From NCBI GenBank assembly GCA_002189035.1, contig CM007991.1, forward strand, positions 930,001 through 994,000: a stretch of DNA of 64,000 bases. The letters run 5' to 3'. Made by a program: the position numbers and the translations under genes. The notes beneath the pieces were generated by a model. The model was not told the DNA's origin and ran no database searches. It saw nothing but the letters and a program-made list of their open reading frames with translations. Shown here one piece after another: positions 1 to 11,755 of this stretch. This DNA is from Utricularia gibba (lineage: Eukaryota > Streptophyta > Magnoliopsida > Lamiales > Lentibulariaceae). Every line of letters begins with the position of its first letter. Position 1 is the first letter of the stretch.

Positions 1-1398
1 ACAAGAAATCGTTAGAACAAGCAACTTGACCGGCAAATAATCATGACTACATATTTCTCTACTGCCATAAGCCCTTGCGGTGTGTAGCAGAACCCAGCTC
101 AAAAAGACGTGCTACCATACCTTAAATCTAGGAAAAGCGGAGAAACAACTAAACGAAAATCCAACACACGCGAATGGGATCGTAGAGAAGAGCGAAAAAT
201 GATGATGGAGAGATTGCATGACAAACGTTTGCCTTTTATAGGAAGAAATCAAAAGACTTCAAACACTAGGAGCGGTAGTGGTTTCGGCTTCGCAGGGTTG
301 AACCCCATAGGCGGTGGATTGCCGCGTCCGGATTTCATGGAAACCTCCTTTTGCCGCAGAAAGTATCACTTTTTTTGTTCAAATCCTCAGAGAAGCGCAG
401 AAGAATCAAGAAAAGCCCTCCTCTGGATATTTTCAAATCCTCCATTGCAAAACGAAGGTGAAAAATCTCTAGTAACAAAAATATCCCTAACGGCTGTTTG
501 TTCTTACATCATCCGTCGAAAATGACAGGAAAAGGGAAATAGAAATTAAAATAAAAAAAATCCATGAGACAAAAGTGAAATCAAATCAATATCTTGTATT
601 AATTTAATAAAAAAAAATCTCCTACGTCACTCAGATCATGGATTTTTATCTGGAGTTGGATGACGATTTCGCTTTGTTCGATTCAAATGAATTCCATTGG
701 TTGATGACGTACGGACAAATGAATTCCATTGCTTTGTATATTATTTACGCATGTGCCGCGCCGATCGCCGACTCTGAGATGTGATTCCGGTGCATTTCTG
801 TGTGCGCCGCCGCCTGGTTGCCTAATTGGGCCCACAGTTCCTCCTGTGGCCCACACCAAATGATGCTACCGGCCCAAAACACACACCAAATCCATGTACA
901 TGTAAATAAATACCGTATTTCGGTTTCTTTCCTACAAGCTGGCGAGGAAGGGTATACTCGTCATTTCATAACAAGAAACCCTAGTGGTTGACTAGTCAAC
1001 AGGCTTCCCCAGGTCAGGTGTATATAAATAAACGCTATTTATATACATGCATGACAAAATACAATACAACGTACGAAAGACAGTTCAATGGAAAATACAC
1101 TGCAGCAATGAGTTTTACCTTCGCCCCCCGCCCGCCTGCCTGCTAAACTACTACACGAAGCAGCAACATGCAAAGAGAAACAAAACAGTAACTGTAACAT
1201 GTAAATCTGTATTTACCCATGAGGCAACCTGCCGGTTGCTAGGTTGTATGACAGCTCTGGTTTAGATTTTTTGATCCTGGGCTCCAAGACCCATGCAAAG
1301 CAAAGCAAAGCAACAGCCTGCTTTGTCTCTCTCGCAGTGCCAAGCGTTGTGTTCTCATGGGTTGCTCGATGGCAGCTAAAAACAGCAGTGATGGATGA
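1..1398. other. Left-edge stretch without a supported gene
   Basis: Mixed-composition sequence upstream of nothing recognisable and downstream (3' side) of the SAC gene. Open frames here show no protein family I recognise. One 29-codon frame on the minus strand (249-338) begins with a proline-rich peptide, but it has no visible splice partner. TGACGTAC-type motifs near 705 could be bZIP sites of a gene outside the window; that is speculation. Confidence 0.5.
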
Positions 1399-4300
1399 TT
1401 AATAACTGAATGCTTCGCCGCAAGTCACCCACTGCACGAAACTCTCGGAGAATTCATCGATAGAGGTTAGGGATGCAGCTTCAGTTCCAGTCTTCTCCTT
1501 CATCTGCGCGCACAAGCAGGAAGTGTCGGGAGAGATGGAAATGATACCGGGGACCCGTGTGGAAATGTGGAAAGGCTACTCACCATTGAACGGGATACAT
1601 ATGATTCACTTGTGGATGCTGGCGTTATTTCCCCGGTCAGACCCGGCTCATAGATAACGCTTTCTGAAGACATTCCAGGCGTGGGAGAGATCCCCTGTGT
1701 TGACCTGCTTGTAATGGCAAAAGAGAAGAGCAGGGGTACTGAGTTCCACAGAACACTACAGCCTTCTTAACCCCAACTGAACACAACTATCTAGTTACCT
1801 TTCCAACAAGTCTTCCTCACACGAGGATGAGAGCCAGTCTAAGTCAACGAAATTCGAGTCAGATTCAACATCAGGGTATCTATCTCTTTGCATTTCAGCA
1901 AGGAGCATCTTTGCAGGCATTGACGAAGTGCACCTGTAGAAACAAATTGCGAATTAAACATGTGCAAGTTCATTACAATCAGGATTTGAAGTTTTTTAAG
2001 GGACGGGACACAAAATGAGCATCTCCAAACTGGTTAAGAGAATTCAAGAACCTGGAATATGCAAACTCGCATTTGGAAGATGAAGCTGTTGACTCAAAAG
2101 CATTCTCACTTCTTACAGACTCGTCCAATGAACCATTTTCAGGGAACTCTTTGTTGTTGCTAAGCGATGAGGAGGCTGACTGATCTTCATGAAGAATATT
2201 TCCATCCGACAATGATCTCTTGAAAAGGTGCCTACTGCATATGGGTGTCCAGAATTAAAACACAAGAAAGAGCAGACAGCAGAGTGTTCATAAAAACAGA
2301 ACCTATTTAACTAATATTCAAGTTGAAAACTAGTATTGAAACCAGCAAGCATCAAAAAGTGGCCCAAAGATCTGGTATGAGTCTGCAGCATTTGTTAAGA
2401 CATAAAACATAAGCAGAAAGACACAGATTTACAAAAACACTCACGAGCTTTTACTGCCATTTGAAAGCCTGTGCACTCCCAAGCCAGGATGCTGGTCTGA
2501 ACCAAGCTCCCATAGGTCCAGCTTATTTGGCACTGGATTGAAATTACCGAGAAACCTGCTCATATATAAAATTCCACCAATCAATAGAAAAAAAAGGAAA
2601 ATCCCACGTATACCCTACACAGGACCAGCACACTGTGCAGATCGATAGAGAAAGAAAAAAAATAATGATGCAGTGTCATCAATCTTCGATAGCTAGTTAA
2701 TGTTTCCCTGCCAAAATCGATTTATGAACTGAACTTACACATTAATGGCCCTTTGTTTCTCAGCATCCATGTAAGCATTGCTATAATATCTTTGCAGAGT
2801 TCGCAAAAACTCCTGAGACTGTATTGCTGCTTTCCACTGGCCTCTTCGCTCAGAGAAAATCTATCAGTAAAAGTAAATGTATCATGATGAGCAGAAAAAA
2901 AATAATTAAACCTGCAATGCAAACAAGATGTTCAGATTCAAGTTGAATCAAGCGAACTTGATTCCATCAAGGGTAACGTTTCTCAGGAAACAACCCTGAA
3001 TAAAGATGATAACTACGATAAACAATGCAACATAACAGCCACCTTGTTGTGAGCAGCAGATCCACCATATTGATGTGCAAGAGTATCACCCATCTTCTCA
3101 TAAAAAACCATCAGTTCTCTAGCCAAAGGATCTTCAAAGTCCAGCTTTGTTGAGGATGTTATGCCTAAGGCATGGAGCTGATGCCCCAAGGCAGCCAAAC
3201 CATATGCATATTGTGCTACATTTGTCCTATCCAAACAGTCTATGCAATTTGTCCGAAGCACACCTTTTTGGACCTTAACGGGAGGAATCACATCACCAGC
3301 ACTATTTGATCCACCAGATTTCTTGTCTGAGTTAACAGAATCATCAGTCTCATTATCAGTAGAAGGGTATCTTAAGCCTGACATACTGGGGGCCTCAACA
3401 TTCCTAAGACGCATTAAAGTCAATTCTAGTATCAGCATCAATCAATGACAATTAAAAACGCGCGTACTGTCTAAGCAAGAAAGAAAGTGGTTCTTTCTAG
3501 AAAGCTTTCTTCAGCAAAATAGCAACACCTGATATGAAACCGAATTATAATACAGAACTTGTTATTAAATGCGCCCAAGACAAAAGGATTTTCATGTACT
3601 TAATCAATGTTGTCTTCAAATAGGTTCTTCAGCCAAATCACAAAAAGTAGACAATTAGGCAACGGTATAATAATCACAATATTGGAAAACAAAAAAAATG
3701 AAAAAATGCCAAGTAGAAGCTTTATTGGAGATCATCATGGATAAATATGTGACTCACTCAACATCAGTCCATCTGAGATGCAGATTTGATAGCATTTCTC
3801 TTGTGGCTTCACAATAGAAAATACCAGTGAGCGTTAACGCATAGGTAGCCACCTTCCCTAAAATTAGTAAAGCATCGTTGGCTTTGCTACTGCAAAAAAA
3901 AAAAAAAAAAAAAGGAAAACAAACTGGCCTCAATTTTTGATGTATAAGGGTGAGATGATAGGGGTAATGCATTTAAGCACCTTCGCAAATATTTATGCAG
4001 ATCCCAGTGGAGGAATTTAAGTTGGCTCTCTCCTGGTAAATCTTTATTGATGAATTCAATGGCATTGGCAAACTCAGCCCGGAGGATAGACTCACGAGGC
4101 TTTTTCTCATTTGCCTGCAATTGAAAATGAATCATCTTTTATTAACATGTTGAAAATTATGGTCAAACCAAAGAAGGGATTGCACTTAAACCAGCATAAT
4201 ATCTTACCTTAATCAAATTGCAAATTATGATGGGGTTCCCGTATCTATTCATAAGACTTTCAAAATGAAGTCTAGTAGCTTCATACGTTCGGTCCTTCTT

Positions 4301-6402
4301 TGACACTGCAAGAAAGAGGGTATTTAATTTAATGTAAAAATTAACATCTAACATACAGATAAAACAGAGATATTATCAGCGCAAGCATACATATTATGTC
4401 AGGCTTAAGATTTAAATGGGAAGCTTCCTGCGACCAAAACAGTGGTATTGATCCACGATTTTGGACAACAGAACTAATTTGCACGGTCAGTCCCTCAGGA
4501 ACATCCTCCATCAAGATCTGCTCGGTCTCAACATCATTAGCCACACTGCCTTTTTCGTTGACACCACGTTTTAAATATCTGCATGAACAAGAAATCTGAA
4601 CTCAGCATAAATCAGGAAAATAGTAGATGCAAGCCACAGTGGTAAACTATAACACAAAACACCCATGGATATATTCAACACTTCAGTTCTGATGCAAACA
4701 ATGACTCATTTAAATGAAAATCATCACTTTCATTCCGCCAAAATAAAATAGACATTACAACTTTCCCACCATTTCATCTAGGATCAACTGTATCAAAATG
4801 CAGAAAAAGCATATCTATGACTCAGTAAGTCTGGTGAATTGTGCTCCCGATAGATATGCTAAATTATTTTGATTCCCTCGTCTATTTGGCCCTCCGGAGC
4901 GTGAATCTAGGATAACACAGTAAATGTACCATACACAGTCTTATTCCTATGGGCCTCTGTTGTGAAAATGATCTACACTATTACCTTGTGCCAGCATAAT
5001 GCCGTGATCGTCGAGCAATGAGCGTGAGTTTTACATCTCTTCCTGATATAGGAAGCGTAGCCTGTATTCATCATTACAATGCATTAAATAACAACGTACA
5101 GTGCACCCTTATGCACATATGGCAATTGAATGGCTAACTAAAAATGAATCAGTCACAAACTTAAGAAATGCAGCAGTTTATCTTCCGAGAAGAAACTTCA
5201 AGATACATCACCTGCTTAAAAAATCCATAGATCAATGCAACAGTCCATTTGGTATTCTGAAGAATATTCCGTATTCCACGAGTAAGAAACTCATTCCACA
5301 CAAATGTAGTTTCATACAAGGCTTTCCCAGTTTTGATGTCACAAATGTTCTTCTGAAAACTTCTCATCACATTGTATGAGTAACTAAAGTAGAAGTCCTT
5401 TGTAAGATCAAACATGCACAACAGCTTTTTGTATCTGTCCCATAAAAAATGTTTATCAATATCAATCATGAAAAAGAAAGATCATACAAAAAAGTTTCAG
5501 TAAAGATTCTACATAATACTTTCTCAAAACACATAAAATGAGATGAAAAAAAAAGGATATTCAATAACCTGTTCTCGCGTCGAGAGTTAACCTCGTTGGA
5601 TCCTACTGATGAATATGACAATTGAATCATTTCACTCTTTGATACAGCATAGACATCATGACCGCAAATTGCACCTACTTGCCTCCTTTTCGTGATAATT
5701 AGCATGTAATAAGGCCCAAGAAATTTTATGAACCCTGAAAGTAAAGGGAAAATAGAGATAAATACGGGGAGCGTGCAGAGGAACAGAGAAATGTTTAATG
5801 AAATGATGGGCTGACCAACGATGCCATAACACGTGGTAACAAATTTGAGTCCTCCGGTCATCTTATTTCCTTCATTTATCCTTCTCAGCAAATCAGAGCA
5901 CTCCCTTTCAGTATACGTCGTGGAATCTTCACGTATGCTAAGCTCAGTGGGCTCCGACCTATCAATTTTCAAAACTTTCCAGGATCTTCTGCTCTTCTCC
6001 CTGCCTAACATATAAAAATTCTGCAAGAAAAATTGCAAAATCTAAATAAAACCATCAAGCTTTATTTGAAGCGCCTACCTATGTGGCAAAAACATACAAA
6101 AAATGGCAGCAAGGTCTTCCCTTGCTTCAAGGAAATGAAATAGTACAGTAAAAGGAACGGAACAGGTGCTTTACGTGCCAGAATGTGCAGCTATGGAACC
6201 GACCAGCCGAAAAAAATCATGCTTCACCGACGATGAACTCTAATTAACATCAACTGGAAAGCATAGATTCGTACCGATCTAGTTTCGTAGAGTCTGAATT
6301 TCTGCAGAAACCCATCCGGTGGGGAACACCCACCGAAAACCGTGGACAATGAGGCGTCAATTGATGATTTTGCTGCTCAGCATTTTCTGATACACAAGCC
6401 AT
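1399..6402 (-). CDS. SAC-domain phosphoinositide phosphatase (plant SAC1-5 group)
   Basis: Phosphatase that removes phosphates from membrane phosphoinositides on endomembranes. I can follow 16 exons: 6275-6402, 5816-6020, 5569-5734, 5212-5434, 4985-5061, 4391-4578, 4208-4305, 3981-4114, 3758-3889, 3043-3403, 2739-2860, 2445-2555, 2052-2234, 1799-1933, 1584-1704, 1399-1503. All have GT-AG borders and matching phases. Exon 10 holds the catalytic CX5R motif ([17 protein letters not shown]). The N-terminal SAC fold begins in exon 1 ([12 protein letters not shown]), and the serine-rich C-terminal tail ends in GEAFSY. The start ATG at 6402 follows from homology-like continuity, but the T-run at 6368-6371 is one base too short to keep it in frame with the rest of exon 1; adding one base makes exon 1 exactly 43 codons. 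Family members such as Arabidopsis SAC1/FRA7 affect actin and secondary walls; which SAC this is cannot be told here. Confidence 0.93.
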
Positions 6403-8114
6403 CACTTTTAGTTATATTAACGATCCCCGAGCCGCCGGCTCGGGAATCAGTTACTCTTGCAGTCACCTACAATCATCATTTTTTTCCTTAGCCTTCTCCC
6501 CAACTCCTGACCTCATTCAGAACACCCATAGGTTGCTTCAAATACAGCATTCCCCGAGAACCCAAAACACAAAATTCCAAAAGACCCAAGCTTTCCTTCT
6601 CGATCTTGCCAAAGCCTGCTGTCCAACCCCCCGAAAACCGCAACTCACGAAATCTGACCCCGAATCGACCGCGACAGAACTTCAAGAACACGCCCCAAAT
6701 TCCGCATACACAATGAAATACCAAAATTAAAGAAAGGTTAAAACATGCCGTGATGCTCTAGAAAGGAACTCTTCTGAGAATAAAGAAATCAGGGACGCAA
6801 CAATAATAGAAATGGAAACAAGGATTAGTCAAAATGATGATGATTTCCGGCACCGAAAACAGGAAATCTTCTAGAGAAGATGAAGAAGAAACAAGAGAAG
6901 CAACAGCTAGGAATGGATCTGCCGGGCATAACGAAAACCACAAACCACTTCTCCCCCCCCCCATGTACATACCCCAATATACCCCTCGCACATAAATCGT
7001 TTATTTTCAGACTAAACTAAAAAAAAAATCCTGTCGAAATCAATAATTATAATCATTGAATATTTAATATATAAATCTCTTTAAGAATCATATTAATCCG
7101 ATAAACACAAGGATTTGTTTAAAGCTACGTTTTCAAATAACGGTTCGATTGGACGGGGTGAACCGATAACCGAAAAAAAAACGATTCAGATAATATACAA
7201 AATTATCAAATCATTTTTATTATTTTTTTTATTTGACTTTAATTCCATTTGATAAATTTTATTCCATATTCATTACTTTGGTAGGAAATTTTCTTGTATT
7301 CTGTTACGGGGACATATATATTTTACTAATCCGAATTCAACCCCGTTGACCGAGAATGAAGGTGACTTTGACCACGAGGAACAACTTATCGATAGTTTTT
7401 TTTTAAGCTTTTTATTTTTGAAATAGTAAATATAGGTGTCGGGTAAAGTTTTTAAATTTAATTATACAAAAAATATATTTTTAAATACACACGAATTTTC
7501 ACATTTTGACATAAAAAATATTACTGTCTCACCTATTTCTAATTCCCTATATATATACTCGGTCTAAGACTTGGATTAGGTTTTCAAGAAGTAGCTCATG
7601 GGCCAGGTCCATTCTAGAAGATAACCTAAACCCCTAAAGTTTTTAAAATTGATACAATTAGTCCCTAATATTTAATAAAATAATATAATTAATTCCTATT
7701 GACATATTTAGTTCTTAAATTTTGACGTAAGGCATATATTTAGTCCTTAACTTTTTATGTATCGGACATATTTAATCTTCATTTTTACTTTAATATTTTT
7801 TTATACTTATTATTTAAAAACATTTATAATTGATATTTCAATATTTAAAAATCAGATATATTTGATCTTCATTATTTAATTCTTTAGTAAAATTGGGTCC
7901 TATTTACTCCGACCACTTCCAAAATATGATTCATAATCATAAGTCCTGTTCTAAAAATTCATTTAAAAATTATAAAGTTTTTGCCGATTTTATTCCTATA
8001 TTCTTATTGTTCATTATATAATATGAGAATTTTGGAAGTGGCAAGCTGCTGAAAATTGTAGTTTTCAAAACATTGAGGATCATTTTGCAATTTTCACAAA
8101 ATATTTCAGGTGAA
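6403..8114. other. AT-rich intergenic region
   Basis: 1.7 kb between the SAC and pectinesterase genes. The first 600 bp probably include the SAC promoter and 5' leader. The rest is AT-rich. It holds a short patch at 7140-7190 with GGTTCGATTGG and CCGATAACCG elements resembling hAT-type subterminal repeats, and a degenerate periodic repeat listed separately. No coding signal was seen. Confidence 0.6.
7625..7895. repeat. Degenerate short-period repeat with TTAGTCCYTAA motif
   Basis: The phrase ATATTTAGTYCTTAA-TTTT recurs about every 45 bp (near 7660, 7705, 7740, 7770 and weaker at 7855), joined by AT-rich spacers containing GACATATTTA. This style of repeat is common in decayed plant transposable elements. 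No terminal repeats or coding remnants are visible, so I cannot assign a family. Confidence 0.45.
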
Positions 8115-9823
8115 TTAATTTAAAGATGAGAGATTATCATGATAAGGGACTGCAGTTGAATCCAGCCATTCTTCACCCGTGATGAACTCCGACACCGTGA
8201 AATTCGCCGCGTCGGAGTACTCCATCAGATGAAATCCCGGCCACGAAACACGGTGGTCGATGGCGGATCCAGGCCCGGAATTCTGATATTCGCCGTAGTA
8301 TAGCGTATCAAGACCCTGATCGCTGTCCCATTTTGTCCATCCCTCCGCCGTGAGGAAACCGTCAATGTACGACTCCATAATCACCGTCCTGGAATACTTC
8401 TTCCATGGCCGGCCGAGATAACTCTTCACCGTCGACGAATTTGAGTACAAATCATCCGTCGCCAAAATCGTGCAATTTTGTAGGGAAATACCTGTGTTCT
8501 CTTCTGGGCTATCGCGGCCCTGCGCGGTGACGACGGTGAATTGGTTCGCCATTGGCATCCGGGAGATTATGTTGCAGCCCTGGAAAACGACGGCGGCATT
8601 TCCGAAGATGTAATCGATGGTACCGTAAATGTCGCATTCGCGGAAGAATTGCCGGAATGAATGGGTGTAAAGGGTGTCTTGGTATCCGACGATTGCGCAG
8701 CGGTAGACAGCGGCGAAATCGCCGTTTATTCGGAGAGCGACCGCCTGATGATTCTCCGGCCCGGCGGTATTCTCGAATCTAATGTCACGTGCCAAGAATC
8801 CCTCACCGGAGACAGCTGCAATTCAAAATTTTTAAAACAACGAAATAGCAACGCCAATTATGGAAGATACACGGAGGCCGATTTTACCCAAAAATTCTCA
8901 AACTTACCGACGGTGGCAGATCGGAAAGTTGTCCATCCAGAGGCAACACTTCTATTTCCGGTAATAACCGTCGCATCTTTCCCATCTCCGACCAAAACAA
9001 TGTTAGTTTTCCAGCTCGGAATCTCCACATTCTCTTCATAAACCCCCTGTTTAACATATATAATCACTCTGCTTCCACTATTACTCGGCACAAAATCCAC
9101 AGCTTCCGAAACCGTCGTGAAGTTCCCCGTTCCGTCGGCCGCCACTGTCACCAGTGAACTATAATCGTACTCCTCGCCAGGATCCATCAAAATCCGCCGC
9201 GCAATTCTCGGCACCCATCTCGGAAAGCCCAGAAGCCGCCGCCTATTTCGCCGTCCCTTGTTCGCATTGACGTCAGATAACATGGACAACGAATTGCTCA
9301 CATGGGCATAAGTGGTGTCCAGTGATTCCACCACCACGGATTTCCCCTTTCCGGCAACAGAGTCCAATCCCTCCAAGCACGTGACCCTATTCGTCACGGC
9401 GGCGCTGAGAAAGCTTCTGAAATCAGCGAACTTCCGGGCAGCACCGGAAACATCTCCCATCCCAGAAAGTAATTTATTCAATACAGATAAAGTAATCTGA
9501 TGCAGCTCCTTGCAGTCCTCCACACCACCCCTCTGCCTCTCAACCAAATCCGCATTCGCAAGGAGACCCGAAAGCTTGTTCCCTTCAGAAATGGCGGTTT
9601 TGAGCGTTTGCAAGATGAAAGGAACGATTTTGGGGGCAATGCTGATGTTGACAGGGATGGAAGCTTTCAGGGAATCGAAACAGGAATCAGGGTACGGAGT
9701 CGTCTTGCAGACACTCCTGATATTCTCAAGATGAATTGCATAGGAGTTGAGTGTGGCAAAAGATGAAGGAATGCAGAAGAGAAAATACAGAACAAATAGC
9801 CACTTGACAAGACCGGAAGCCAT
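8115..9823 (-). CDS. Pectinesterase with pectinesterase-inhibitor prodomain (type I PME)
   Basis: Demethylesterifies cell-wall homogalacturonan after secretion. Two exons, 8908-9823 and 8115-8815 (joined codon GCT), give 538 aa. Residues 1-24 are a signal peptide (hydrophobic stretch after MASGLVKW). About residues 30-190 form the four-helix PMEI domain with cysteines typical of it. A basic processing site of the RRLL type sits in RRNRRRLLGFP, with a second RRIL site. The catalytic PME domain follows, with GYQDTLYTH, DYIFGNAAVVFQ and LGRPWKKYSRTV, which contain the expected catalytic Asp residues and Arg. The ATG at 9823 precedes the signal peptide directly. A (GAA)n tract lies just upstream in the probable 5' leader. 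Full length and intact. Processing at RRLL is family knowledge. Confidence 0.96.
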
Positions 9824-9840
9824 TAATGGTAAAAGAAAAT

Positions 9841-9876
9841 GAAGAAGAAGAAGAAGAAGAAGAAGAAGAAGAAGAA
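9841..9876. repeat. (GAA)12 microsatellite in PME 5' leader
   Basis: Twelve perfect GAA units (TTC on the PME sense strand), followed by four CAG units. It begins 18 bp upstream of the PME start codon, so it should be transcribed as a pyrimidine-rich leader. It should be length-polymorphic between individuals. Confidence 0.9.
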
Positions 9877-11755
9877 ACAGCAGCAGCAGAGCACCTGGCT
9901 TCTGCAGTGAGAATCCTTACAAAGAAACTTGTGGCAAGAAATGCCGCTGACTCTTCCAACCGTGTCGTTTCTTCTATGGGGTAGAAGAATCAGGACTCAA
10001 AAGTGGAACTATGCCAGCCATTTAATAGACCTGTGACCCCAAGCAACTTCCCTCCCTCAACACACACAAACACTCCTTCTGGTTCTGAGGTTGGAGTTGC
10101 GCCCCTGTTCCTCATTTGATCAAGTTATTAACCCAGTGCTCAAATGACCAGCAACTGGTTCACCTTATGAGGGAACAGCTGGGGTGAGATTTGCCAGGAG
10201 ACTCTGCCACATGTATCAAAAAATTTAGAGACAGTGATGAATGGGAACTGGTAAAATCAACAACTTCAATAATTTGTTAGGAATGGGTCTGGCAGGGCAC
10301 GACTCTAGTGATTCCCTCCTAATCCTAACAGGCCATAATTCAGCTTTAAGAGAACGAATGTACTAAATCTCACCGACCCTCATACTTGAAGAATAAAATA
10401 TAAGCTCGGGCTACTTGCATTGACCTCCATTCTGGTCTGGTGATAGAAAAAACACAGAATAAAAATGGAAAGGAGTTGGGGATGATATTCCCAAGGAGTG
10501 GCAAGGTTACATTTCATATTCAAAAAGTACGTAGTGTAGGGTGTGCGATGTCACCACATGGGTGGACCTACTTTATAAATCTAATCACTTTGTAATATGT
10601 ATGAAAAAATTTATCAGTGTAATTTTTTATTTTACATTTTCACTTAACTATAATATGATATTAATAGCTTATTATAATTTTTTATTAATAGAAAATTAAT
10701 TATGATTTATCTTTTGTTGGTCCTCCCATTTTACCGTTTCTAAAAAAGAGGTTCTCCAAGTTTCAAGCCTTTGATCGCGTGCACGTGACAGCGTCTGGTT
10801 CTTATCCATATTGCACGTGACATTCTCCTCTGGTAGCGGCCATTAGAGTCACCCGTCATGCCTACTATAAAGGCAAGTTCTCTGCTCTCACATAAGTGGG
10901 TTTTGTGATGCATTGATTTCTAGCCATGGGCAGAGTTGCCGTTTCCCGGCTATAGTTTAGAAAGGCTCAGGCCACTTATGCCCTACATTCAACAAGATGG
11001 CAAAACACAACAGAACAATGGTCCAGAGCACAGTACTGGTAGCATCTGTTTGCGGTGCAATCTGAAAAATAAAAAAACACTGTCTGCTTTCCCACAAGCT
11101 ATGAATTAAGATTTGTGTTATGGTGTGGTATTATGAATGCAGCCATGTGTGTGTTGTGATCATCACCATAATTCCTCCAAACACAGACTCGGACCCAACC
11201 CATTCTCCTCAACATGCAAATGGTGTAGCGAGGGGAAACCTTAGTTTGGTTAAACCCATCAGCCACTCCATAACGAGAAGTAATGAGAATCTACATTATC
11301 ACAACATAATAATTGCAAATCATAGATCAAATAAATACATTGCTACAAGTTGAAAACTGGTCCCCCTTGGGAGGAAATGAATGGGACACATCTTGTTACC
11401 ATCGGCCCCCAAAAAATGAAATAATTTTGCACTCATTATTATGCTTGGCGTTAAATGGGATGCAGGCGGGGGAGAAACATTATAAAATTCAAACAATTTT
11501 CATGTATGCTGTAGATATTAAGACATTAGTGACGGAGAGTAGCTTTTCACCTAAAAGAGATACAAAGAGGAGGAAGTATTTCAGCTTAGGAGAATACAGA
11601 GGGTTCGCTCATCACATGCACTAGGACTTAACTTGCTGAAATAATAGACGCAAGCATAGAGGATACCAATTATTCATTTGTTTATTGCTATTACGAATCT
11701 GTATCATTCAGTGAAACCTCACCAATGGGAATGGGGAAATGTCGTGCCCCCTGTA
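9877..11755. other. Intergenic region between PME and FYVE-ankyrin genes
   Basis: PME promoter side plus the 3' flank of the FYVE gene. It contains GCACGTGACA G-box-like elements near 10781 and 10814. I see no family-level coding match on either strand and no recognisable tRNA. Confidence 0.5.

Noticed and set aside
249-338. 29-codon minus-strand frame MKSGRGNPPPMGFNPAKPKP...
   Set aside because: Looks peptide-like and proline-rich, but no splice site, homologue or context supports it; chance cannot be excluded.
10781-10990. Possible microRNA or tRNA precursor in the PME-FYVE interval
   Set aside because: I compared by eye with common plant miRNA families (156, 159, 160, 164, 166-168, 172, 398, 399, 408) and found no match; no cloverleaf seen.
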